This document shows, piece after piece, positions 7,301 through 13,700 of a DNA stretch of 13,780 bases. Source of the stretch: Methanosarcinaceae archaeon (lineage in GTDB: Archaea; Halobacteriota; Methanosarcinia; Methanosarcinales; Methanosarcinaceae); NCBI GenBank assembly GCA_030655675.1, contig JAUSPM010000031.1, forward strand, positions 1 through 13,780. Direction: 5' to 3'. A program made the position numbers and the translations under genes. How positions within the stretch are numbered: the stretch's first letter is position 1; each line of letters opens with the position of its first letter. The notes under the pieces were generated by a model. That model searched no databases and was not told the origin of the DNA. It worked only from the letters and a program-made list of their open reading frames with translations.

Positions 7301-10300
7301 CCTTTGGTGCATAATGGGACGACCCCATTGCAGTACCACTGAAAATATCACTTTCATGGCATAATATACAACTGGCATCTGTTGGAACATTGCTCTGCTG
7401 TGGCAAATGCTTGAAAACAAATGGTGCTATACCAAAACCAGTTATATGGCACTCATTACACTCTTTTGCCATTAATATGCCATGTTTCATGGTTACATTG
7501 ATAGTTAAGACGAACGGCGCATCCCCTGAAATGTCACGCACTACGGCGCTCCAGTTACCAGATTGTGGTGAACTTATGTTTATTGAGTTGCCACTAAAAT
7601 TTGTTCCATTTGGTGAATGTAATGTCAAACCAAGTGTACTGCCTCCTTTCCAAACAAGAGTAGCGTTTAGAGATATGATATCAGGTATCATAGTGAAGTT
7701 ATATGTAAGTGATTCCTGATTGACTATTATGCCTCTGAATTCCTGTCTTGGCGTGTGACAATCTGTACAGCTAACAGTACCATGTATTGATTTGGTGTAT
7801 TCGCTGGATATGATTCTCTTATTGGATAAACCATTATGACAACCAAGACACACATTTGAGTCTCCACTCATAGATGGAACACTCAGATTTGCATCGTGTA
7901 TAGTGCCGACACCATGACATTGGTTACAGGTGTCACCGTGTTCACCACCAGTATCGATTAATGGCTCAAAAATTGATGTGGCGTTAAAGTGGCAGGATGT
8001 ACAGTAATCAGTAGTGTTTGTAGTACTTCTAAGTGAACTTATAGCAGTATAATTCTTTGCGTAATGTGATACCGAATACAATGCTGTGCCGGTTGTTGGT
8101 GCACCTGTGACTTTCATATCAGTCAAATTATGACAGTCAATACAGCCAACAGAGATATTCGTCTTAATATCCTCACCCATGGGTTGATGTTCAATAATTT
8201 GTATCGGTGGTATTTTTCTCAAATAAATACCATTAAATGGCGTATTATTAAAATGACAATCCTCACAAGAAGGTAATTCGGATACAGGTTTTGTATGGCT
8301 GGGATCTATAAGTTGTTCGGTATAATTTACATGGCAACCCCAGCATACCATAGATATGGCAGAATAATTGGAATCATCGTAATCTCCAGTGATATTATTA
8401 TGTACACTAGTTAAGAAACGATCACTGATCATTGGAAGACCTGCAGATACGTTTGCACCACCTTCCAAATGGCAGTCAGTACAGTTCCCACCGGCTGCTG
8501 ATTCTGGCTCATAATGCGGCTCTTTATGGCAACCCAGACATTCGGAATATGTCATAGTGAAATAATTAGACATAGTATGTCCACCGGGCCGTTGAATATG
8601 ACAAGAATTACAATCCCTTATTGAAATATCATGCATTGAGTCATGACATGACCTACATGTAATGTCATCCTTGCCATCGCCATTGATATCGGTATGGGAA
8701 TATGACAAACCATTATTGTCCCATGAAGGAATGGATTTAAGAGTATTTGCCCCTGCTAAAGTCCCGCTGGCATCAGGATTGTGGCATTCACTGCAATTCC
8801 ATGGTATGCGAATGACTGGTTTTTCCTGGATTGGGTGACTGGAAGTTATTGTATAATTAAAAGTACCGGGAGACCGGGAGAATATTCTTGCAATCCATTT
8901 ACCGGGCTTTGGAGATACATCAAAAGTAACACCATAAAACTCATCGCCTGAAGGATAATATATTTTTGACCCTTTTGCAAATGTGGCAATTCCATCAACA
9001 CTTGGTACACTGTAAGTACCATCCCACCGGTCAGAAGTGTTTAAATCCTGTAAACCGCTGACATCATCTATCGGCCCAATCAGTGAGAGAAATATTCCAT
9101 AATTAACATCATCACCAGTCACATCCACACTAATTGTACCGGAATTATCTACATCAATAATATATGTTTTTGTCACTGATTCGTAGGACATAAATTCCGG
9201 CACGTAAGAACCAATAGTACCCGCCAATGAAGTTTGACCTGGAGGAATTGAAGGATATGACAAGCCACCATGACAATCCTCACAAGTAACATTTGTTGTA
9301 TGAATTCCATTGCTACTGATATTTGTACCGGAAAGAATATTTGTGTCTGCGATTAGGTGTTGATCAGAACCCGTATTATCGTGTATAAAATTAGTATGAC
9401 AATCAGTACATTCTGCAATTGTCACATGTGATGAAACATTCAATTGAGTCTGTGAAAGCGGCCGCTTGACAGAGGATTTATAGTACATCTGAAGATTCGC
9501 ATTAGAACTATTATAAATTGTAACCCAGCCACTTGGACCAAAAACAAATCCACCCAGATGACCATATTCGATATCATGCAGATGAATTGGAGTCGCACGC
9601 AGGAACTGGGATGAATATGTACTGTGACACATTGTCAAACAGTTCCCACTCAGATCTGAAGTGATGTTATCGGGATGGATCGTAACAGTTGGATTTCGGG
9701 TTGAAGGATCGCTTGGAGAAGTCCATGAATCGTGGCAACCTCTTGCCTGACAACCCCATAATGTAGTGTTGAAACTATTTGATGCCACCAGATTTTCAGA
9801 ATTAACAATAGTGCTAAAATCCATCTGGTATTTGCCGACATAAGCATCATCAGGATAAACGAACACTCCATAATATATCTGATGAGTATAATCTTCTACT
9901 AAGTCCACTGTCACCGTTTTATTTGAGAAACTATTACTGGAATAATCATAATGAGGATATGAAACATCCACTGAAAGCACAGATGGGGCGGAATCTTCAG
10001 CATCATCAAGGATGATTTCTACGCCATTTGATGTCAATGATATATCATCGATCCACCATTCATCGTCGTTATTAGAATTAGAACTAAAATAGAATGCCAG
10101 CAGAACTTGTTGCCCACTATATTCTGTAAGGTCAATCGATTTTTCAACCCATACACCACTGTTACCAGTATAATTTTCAAGTGTATCCCAGGTTGCCCCC
10201 CTATCCACTGACACTTTGACATAACCATGATTGTCTGTCATATTATATTTGGTCCAGAAGGTCAGATTGGACGTTGGCACTACAGCCGCGGGGTTTACCC

Positions 10301-10751
10301 CCGTAATCAATTCTTGTGCCCAGTTAATTATCTTCGTGAAAAACCCGGGGGTTTCCATAGATGCAGATAAAACTATATCTTCAAGGGGAGTACCCAATGA
10401 ACTGTAATTGTCAAGATAATGCCAGCTATGTGTCCCATTTCCTGCTTTCCAACTGCTACCTGGACCATAGCTCTCTGAACTGTCTTGTATCCATGTAGGA
10501 GGTGAAAGGCCACTGATGGTCGTGGTATTTTCCATAATACTGACTAAAATCACGTTTTTTTGCTGCATAGCACCATCAGTATCCCACCATGTCCAACCTG
10601 TTACATTTCCTTTACTTAAGTAACCAAGTTGGTATGGAGTCTGACCATAACTCATTATAACGGTATAATTTTGTGCCTGAACCACACCTGCAGTGCACGC
10701 TAACATAATAAATATTAAAATCAATATCCGTGCAATGTTGGTGTTTTTCAT
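4332..10751 (-). CDS. giant S-layer multiheme c-type cytochrome
   Basis: Secreted 2139-residue cytochrome with 35 CXXCH motifs (first at Cys448, last at Cys1982), plus CX4CH (Cys334) and CX3CH (Cys371), so up to 37 hemes. Architecture: signal peptide (1-26), an immune-inhibitor-A/MAM-like beta-sandwich (about 130-255, with FWTKYN and EWWIDDISL), the variant heme motifs, a PPC-like domain (about 520-640), a heme block, a second PPC-like domain (about 1010-1090), more hemes, and two methanogen-type S-layer domains (about 1185-1275 and 1325-1420, with WELVDGYAI and WDLGEGYSI) that flank a lone CYSCH at 1285. A dense 17-heme block then runs to 1986, followed by an Ig-like domain and a C-terminal helix ending WRRFR (about 2115-2139). 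Many N-X-S/T sites fit an extracellular glycoprotein. ANME archaea have similar S-layer cytochromes proposed to conduct electrons through the S-layer. The gene overlaps both neighbours by ATGA. Confidence 0.93.
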   Translation of the reverse strand: MKNTNIARILILIFIMLACTAGVVQAQNYTVIMSYGQTPYQLGYLSKGNVTGWTWWDTDGAMQQKNVILVSIMENTTTISGLSPPTWIQDSSESYGPGSSWKAGNGTHSWHYLDNYSSLGTPLEDIVLSASMETPGFFTKIINWAQELITGVNPAAVVPTSNLTFWTKYNMTDNHGYVKVSVDRGATWDTLENYTGNSGVWVEKSIDLTEYSGQQVLLAFYFSSNSNNDDEWWIDDISLTSNGVEIILDDAEDSAPSVLSVDVSYPHYDYSSNSFSNKTVTVDLVEDYTHQIYYGVFVYPDDAYVGKYQMDFSTIVNSENLVASNSFNTTLWGCQARGCHDSWTSPSDPSTRNPTVTIHPDNITSDLSGNCLTMCHSTYSSQFLRATPIHLHDIEYGHLGGFVFGPSGWVTIYNSSNANLQMYYKSSVKRPLSQTQLNVSSHVTIAECTDCHTNFIHDNTGSDQHLIADTNILSGTNISSNGIHTTNVTCEDCHGGLSYPSIPPGQTSLAGTIGSYVPEFMSYESVTKTYIIDVDNSGTISVDVTGDDVNYGIFLSLIGPIDDVSGLQDLNTSDRWDGTYSVPSVDGIATFAKGSKIYYPSGDEFYGVTFDVSPKPGKWIARIFSRSPGTFNYTITSSHPIQEKPVIRIPWNCSECHNPDASGTLAGANTLKSIPSWDNNGLSYSHTDINGDGKDDITCRSCHDSMHDISIRDCNSCHIQRPGGHTMSNYFTMTYSECLGCHKEPHYEPESAAGGNCTDCHLEGGANVSAGLPMISDRFLTSVHNNITGDYDDSNYSAISMVCWGCHVNYTEQLIDPSHTKPVSELPSCEDCHFNNTPFNGIYLRKIPPIQIIEHQPMGEDIKTNISVGCIDCHNLTDMKVTGAPTTGTALYSVSHYAKNYTAISSLRSTTNTTDYCTSCHFNATSIFEPLIDTGGEHGDTCNQCHGVGTIHDANLSVPSMSGDSNVCLGCHNGLSNKRIISSEYTKSIHGTVSCTDCHTPRQEFRGIIVNQESLTYNFTMIPDIISLNATLVWKGGSTLGLTLHSPNGTNFSGNSINISSPQSGNWSAVVRDISGDAPFVLTINVTMKHGILMAKECNECHITGFGIAPFVFKHLPQQSNVPTDASCILCHESDIFSGTAMGSSHYAPKVTLDTKDCIQCHTGTVDGWGNAPDQRNHTNFAFVTKTLSADKPWELVDGYAITLIEATNSAAMLIIKKDGVLLQNDIVGLGNNFKYEISGLGIDDIAIINVTVDRLFVAKDRYVVDLSGYMLSSHIHRETQNEQCYSCHDSEYRKNMPDGMNYYVLDKDLENVTLMEMPVNFTGNDKKTIAMGDNWDLGEGYSIHVSDVSIEGNKARIQLYRNEILLEDEIVIASNYITHEETLLDRDINVFSAKVDGVFVGASKFKFVVLTNVDLIAGDQNILDGNFKLLQTATPAKYLTLDGSITVGGEPENFHAATVTPGVYSPDCISCHTGDGVAPILLDLDEFKQGVHVNLNNDTTYTSFITDDANKACWGCHGNSTGGEPDEHPTPYLGNHTPKSCITCHGSSLFGAKQIYSHYPGAEISTSGTCWDCHSNNQNNSDRKPQNAVASASHYSAKKNLLNTSDCAVCHGNETNATLWGNAPQVSKHNSSNNCALCHAGEGVKTFHDKGITIIRDCETCHVDKQQAEKFNLTPILTHYPGASDGKANTLINNDYTCRVCHNATNNSLHSGMEVREYQNESMGFCFQCHSKEGTFPHKSDTQLEKVRHGSGIKAVAGCDSCHTAEGVSKYHTPTALGKSYMRGTVKYDIECTECHPEHEGREYQPYEGIQCEDCHDEYGSAHYAGLTIGQSGISTSTCTLCHNEDADKFHELTHIVGNVSEEAYEPCSDCHDDIAALMEYSSSASILGGTMSTISQTVFSDALITCTSCHDSSGMNSFHYDAYPMGTVQDPGWENWTAGNVTKCKDCHTYQGGEPPFNATNMGTQGRSPAGTAHGLAPSCAICHGGADSISFHVLATSEFIPRIAATIDPAVVYSGEVSILQVTVVLPQLTKLTRAEYFIDEIGRDGDGLQLEYIVGKSNDSSVVLGAVIDTSILSYDKHPIFVHVKDSSGKWSKTEVVILTVERPGGIAAVEVILKDIIPVFAFAGLLFLIWRRFR

Positions 10752-11827
10752 AAAGTCTCTATTTCTTTTTCTTTTTCTTTACCTTTATGTTTCAATTTGA
10801 CACCCAATGTATAAAATATTACTGATAAAATTCCCAACAATACAAATTGATCAAATGAAAACGTTGGTAAGAACCCCAAATAATAGATATTTACGCTGAA
10901 CAATTGTAATATTAAAAACAATGCAAAAACAATCGAAATTCGTACCAACCATTTTCCAACCTGAGGAATATTCTTTTGCATTAAATATGCCTTAGGTAAA
11001 GATAATTTTGAAAATATCTTATTATCAGTAGAAATTCTACTCATAGGTACATTCAAATCAAATGGTAAAATACCTTCGATGATATATTTGCTCCATGAAT
11101 AATATGCGCTTGCATATATTACAAGCGAAATACCCATACTACCAATTAAAACCCCGCTTCCATACATTATATCACCCAATATTGTAGTGATGGGAATCGT
11201 AAGTATCGGGATAAAACCCCACCAGTATGCAGATGACCGTTCCCAGAGTTTAAATTCATAGGTAATTTCAAGCCACCAGATCACAAACAGCATTGTTAAA
11301 ATAAGTGGTGTATAACTGCGTGTAAAATTCAATAAAAATATAAATGTTACAAGCGAAATGTTGATTAAGATAATCAGTCGTAGAAAACGAGATATTTCTG
11401 CTGCAATATCGATCCCGAATGCAGAGTCTGAGCCCGGAATCTTTAATTCGACCGAGCGTTTTCCCAACCTATCCACATTCATATTCATATTGTTCAACCG
11501 TTCATCCATTTTGTTAAAAACAACCTGAGAAGATGCTATTTCCTCAAGGATTGGAGCAAGCCGATTATAGATGCCGTTTTCAAACCCCATGTCAATAAGT
11601 TGTTCCATGGCAATGACCTTTTTAGCAAGAGTTAACCCTCCAAAAAAAGCACATAATCCGATTAGTAGAATTACCAAATTCAGAATAAAATCCTGAGGAT
11701 TGAATTCTTCACTTGACAGTACATCCATAACCGGCATGAAGTATAAAGATATCAAATATAATGCTGCAAATATAATAAATATTATACTAAATTTTTCCAA
11801 TAGTGAAAAGCCCGATTTTTTTTTCAT
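10748..11827 (-). CDS. polytopic membrane protein of unknown function, cytochrome operon
   Basis: Protein of 359 residues that I do not recognise. It has about eight predicted membrane helices (about 12-33, 45-68, 150-168, 171-189, 202-220, 224-243, 293-312, 325-343). A cytoplasmic or external segment at 70-145 holds a helical, probably coiled-coil stretch (EQLIDMGF to NMNVDRLG) and a short polar domain (RSVELKIPGSDSAFGID). The C-terminus is very basic/acidic (KLKHKGKEKEKEIETL). There are no heme, iron-sulfur or transporter motifs. AGAGGA about 4 bases before ATG is a good ribosome site. Its TGA overlaps the ATG of the giant cytochrome, so it is translated with it. It may serve as membrane partner, assembly factor or quinone/methanophenazine-side component, but no residue shows this. 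Confidence 0.85.
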   Translation of the reverse strand: MKKKSGFSLLEKFSIIFIIFAALYLISLYFMPVMDVLSSEEFNPQDFILNLVILLIGLCAFFGGLTLAKKVIAMEQLIDMGFENGIYNRLAPILEEIASSQVVFNKMDERLNNMNMNVDRLGKRSVELKIPGSDSAFGIDIAAEISRFLRLIILINISLVTFIFLLNFTRSYTPLILTMLFVIWWLEITYEFKLWERSSAYWWGFIPILTIPITTILGDIMYGSGVLIGSMGISLVIYASAYYSWSKYIIEGILPFDLNVPMSRISTDNKIFSKLSLPKAYLMQKNIPQVGKWLVRISIVFALFLILQLFSVNIYYLGFLPTFSFDQFVLLGILSVIFYTLGVKLKHKGKEKEKEIETL

Positions 11828-11903
11828 ATATCCTCTTCTATGAATTGATCAATGAATTGCATTAATCGATGATGTATTTATCCTTAAAGTTGATAAGATA
11901 TTA
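11828..11903 (-). promoter_or_regulatory. intergenic gap with palindrome before the membrane-protein gene
   Basis: A 76-base gap lies between the signal peptidase stop and the membrane-protein start. It contains ATTGATCAAT (11844-11853), the same 10-bp palindrome seen upstream of the V4R-like paralog at 762-771, sharing 11 bases (AATTGATCAAT). The ribosome site AGAGGA (about 11831-11837) follows. An AT-rich stretch near 11870-11885 could hold a weak promoter, so the three-gene unit may be transcribed on its own or from upstream. Confidence 0.4.
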
Positions 11904-12674
11904 TTAACTTTTGCCGGTAGATCTGAAATTTAAAAATCCATAAAGCAATATACAAAATATAAATATTGTAAGTCCAAGATCTTGAATACTCTTAATAAAC
12001 TGACTTGCCCGATACATTTCAGATCCATATTCATTGATTCGAACAGTCTTTGAATCGAATAGTAAATATTCACCAATATTCTTGACAACAACCGGTCTGC
12101 CCTGAAACATAAGTCCCTTTCCCTTGATCTGGTCTTTTTCCAGCACCCAGTTATCAACTAAATCCGCAGCATCGCCCTTTGTCCTGATCTCATCATCTGA
12201 AACCGAATATACCCTGTGGATAACCGGCATATTTGCCTCTTTTGTTTCAAACATGATGATATCTCCTTTCTGTAGATCGACCTTAAGATTTTGCATGAGA
12301 ACAAGATCCTTTACTTCAAGAGTCGGAGACATACTGCCTGATGTAATAATGGCAAAAAATATGAGTTGATTAAGAATAATGTATGCCGTAAATCCAGTGA
12401 TCACCAGAGGAATCAATACTTGCAACATTTTAGGTCGTCTGGACAATTCATTATAATGCGATAACTGATTTTTTAATGATCTTTTGTTATTTGAACTTTT
12501 TATAATTGTTTTATTGATAAAACTGGGAATATCCAATTTATTACTATTTATCTTATAAAAGGCAAAAAACAATGAAACTAATAGAATAAATACGATTATA
12601 ATAGGTAGATGATTGTAATAAAGGTACAAAGAACTGTAAATGATTATTCCAATAATCTGTTCAACAAATGACAT
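11904..12674 (-). CDS. signal peptidase I (archaeal/ER type, S26B)
   Basis: Membrane serine protease of 256 residues that removes signal peptides from exported proteins. The catalytic core shows SGSMSPTL with Ser114, PVIHRV with His153 (the Ser-His type of archaea and the ER, not the Ser-Lys type of bacteria), and TKGDAADLVD with the likely catalytic Asp168. Membrane helices are at about 23-40, 84-111 (just before the catalytic Ser) and 234-250. The extra N-terminal helix and basic linker (1-80) make it longer than minimal archaeal enzymes. No ribosome site precedes ATG 12674; only T- and A-runs are there, right after the terminator of the upstream cytochrome gene. It may therefore be leaderless or rely on read-through. 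Lying among cytochrome genes, it may process the exported cytochromes, though it could be the general enzyme. Confidence 0.9.
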   Translation of the reverse strand: MSFVEQIIGIIIYSSLYLYYNHLPIIIVFILLVSLFFAFYKINSNKLDIPSFINKTIIKSSNNKRSLKNQLSHYNELSRRPKMLQVLIPLVITGFTAYIILNQLIFFAIITSGSMSPTLEVKDLVLMQNLKVDLQKGDIIMFETKEANMPVIHRVYSVSDDEIRTKGDAADLVDNWVLEKDQIKGKGLMFQGRPVVVKNIGEYLLFDSKTVRINEYGSEMYRASQFIKSIQDLGLTIFIFCILLYGFLNFRSTGKS

Positions 12675-12677
12675 TGT

Positions 12678-12721
12678 TTTTTTAAAAAAAAGAAAAAAAT
12701 AAGTTGACCTATGGTCAACTT
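12678..12721 (-). terminator. hairpin plus T tract downstream of the small cytochrome gene
   Basis: AAGTTGACC (12701-12709) and GGTCAACTT (12713-12721) are perfect 9-bp inverted arms with a 3-base loop. Read on the minus strand, the hairpin is followed directly by ATTTTTTTCTTTTTTTT (12700 down to about 12684). This is the form of an intrinsic terminator, 18 bases after the cytochrome stop. It ends only a few bases before the signal peptidase start, so it could also act as an attenuator for the downstream genes. Confidence 0.8.
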
Positions 12722-12738
12722 ATATTGCTGTTATATCA

Positions 12739-13428
12739 CTAATATGAATTATTTGCCGCAATAATTCTGCTAGTATTTGTTCTTGTTGAATTAATTGTCA
12801 CATTTACGTCCCATACATAAACACCGGTTTCATTTATAGTATGGTTTCCATAAATGATTAATCCGCCACTATTTCGTTCCATTGTGATGTTGAGTCCGAC
12901 CATAGTGTGACATGCCATGCAGGCAGTATTAGCATTACCGGAAACGACAGCTTCATCTTGGAAAGCCTTGTGAGCCGATTTTTCATTGGCCAATTGTGCA
13001 GTTGCATTAACATGGCAATCCACACATGCAATTGTTATTGCAGCATGAGGTGTAGCTTGACTTCGCCATGCTGTGCTCCATGAAGCATTACTTGTACTAT
13101 TAATAATACCAGATTCATTAAATATTGAAAAATTATAACTCTCAATATTACTGAAACCAAAACCTTCTACTTGAGATTCATTAATCTGATGACAAAAACA
13201 TCCAGATGTATTATACATCTCACGATATGTTGAATGTGCACCATTATTAGACATCCATTCACCAACCTCAGCTTGGTGACATCTCTCACACAACTCATAT
13301 TGTTGTGCTGGCGTCCTTACACTAAACCAACTATGTTGCCCTACAAACATCGACATTGTGCTAGGAATAACAAATAATCCTATCGCAATAATGGCAACTC
13401 CTAATAATAATGTATTTCTCTTACCCAT
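12739..13428 (-). CDS. small membrane-anchored multiheme cytochrome c
   Basis: Exported cytochrome of 229 residues with an N-terminal hydrophobic segment (7-28), probably an uncleaved anchor or signal peptide. Heme motifs are CERCH (47-51), CVDCH (135-139) and CMACH (170-174). An unusual CFCH (77-80) has only one residue between the cysteines, so there are three sure hemes and a possible fourth. Candidate distal histidines are His65, His128, His153 and His196. More than ten N-X-S/T sequons point to an external, glycosylated protein. The anchored, few-heme design recalls NapC/NrfH-like or methanophenazine-oxidising cytochromes that pass electrons to larger cytochromes, but similarity beyond the motifs is not evident. 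Start ATG 13428 has a strong ribosome site AGGAGGA 7 bases upstream. A terminator separates it from the signal peptidase gene, so it can be expressed independently. Confidence 0.88.
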   Translation of the reverse strand: MGKRNTLLLGVAIIAIGLFVIPSTMSMFVGQHSWFSVRTPAQQYELCERCHQAEVGEWMSNNGAHSTYREMYNTSGCFCHQINESQVEGFGFSNIESYNFSIFNESGIINSTSNASWSTAWRSQATPHAAITIACVDCHVNATAQLANEKSAHKAFQDEAVVSGNANTACMACHTMVGLNITMERNSGGLIIYGNHTINETGVYVWDVNVTINSTRTNTSRIIAANNSY

Positions 13429-13435
13429 TTTTGCA

Positions 13436-13442
13436 TCCTCCT
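13436..13442 (-). promoter_or_regulatory. strong Shine-Dalgarno site of the small cytochrome
   Basis: AGGAGGA on the minus strand lies 7 bases before ATG 13428. It is the best ribosome-binding site in the window and decides this start; several other genes here have weak or no such site. Confidence 0.85.
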
Positions 13443-13459
13443 ATACTGTATATACTGTA
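13442..13459. repeat. 9-bp tandem repeat next to the ribosome site
   Basis: TATACTGTA occurs twice in direct succession (13442-13450 and 13451-13459), abutting the Shine-Dalgarno site of the small cytochrome. Its position would suit an operator overlapping the transcript start or leader, but two copies in AT-rich DNA may also be chance. Confidence 0.45.
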
Positions 13460-13474
13460 ACATGTTATTGTAAT

Positions 13475-13547
13475 AATTATAATTTATGGCATCATTAGTA
13501 TATAGCATTTACTATGATCAATTATAATTCAAAACTATGGCGTCATT
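13475..13547 (-). promoter_or_regulatory. duplicated promoter module upstream of the small cytochrome
   Basis: Two copies of a two-part module are visible. AATTATAATT (13475-13484) is followed by TATGGCATCATT (13485-13496), and AATTATAATT (13520-13529) is followed after six bases by TATGGCGTCATT (13536-13547). The centres of the second element are 51 bases apart, about five helical turns. Read on the minus strand, each is AATGA(T/C)GCCATA just upstream of a TATA-like box. The proximal TATA box would start transcription near 13450-13455, giving a leader of about 25 bases with the ribosome site. This suggests two tandem promoters or two activator sites. Confidence 0.5.
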
Positions 13548-13660
13548 CTAGCGTCTGGAAATAACATCAATTTTTACCATGTAATCGTACCTCTAATTTC
13601 ATAAATTCGTCATCATCCAACTTATTTTTCATCATAGGGATAACAATAAAACACAAAACC
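13548..13660. other. non-coding stretch with a 22-codon frame
   Basis: I see no clear gene here. The minus strand has a short open frame from ATG 13635 to TGA 13567 (MMKNKLDDDEFMKLEVRLHG then KN). Its amphipathic make-up looks coding-like, but it has no ribosome site and no recognisable family. It may be a remnant of a gene cut off by the adjacent insertion sequence, a small protein, or chance. Confidence 0.25.
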
Positions 13661-13663
13661 GAT

Positions 13664-13698
13664 AGTGTTATATTGTAGTGAAACATAACACTACAATA
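13664..13698. repeat. inverted repeat with two alternative pairings at the IS end
   Basis: TATTGTAGTG (13671-13680) is a perfect inverted match to CACTACAATA (13689-13698), with an 8-base spacer. AGTGTTAT (13664-13671) is also an inverted match to ATAACACT (13685-13692). The two pairings use overlapping bases and exclude each other. The structure lies 3 bases before the transposase start, so it may be part of the left end of the element and may hide the start codon in read-through transcripts, as reported for several IS elements. Confidence 0.55.
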
Positions 13699-13700
13699 TC

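Noticed and set aside
4387..7719. Many plus- and minus-strand open frames inside the giant cytochrome gene
   Set aside because: They lie in other frames of a continuous 2139-codon gene with regular CXXCH motifs, and none has a family signature.
11904..12674. Bacterial-type (Ser-Lys) signal peptidase
   Set aside because: The second catalytic position is His in PVIHRV, which places it in the archaeal/ER type.
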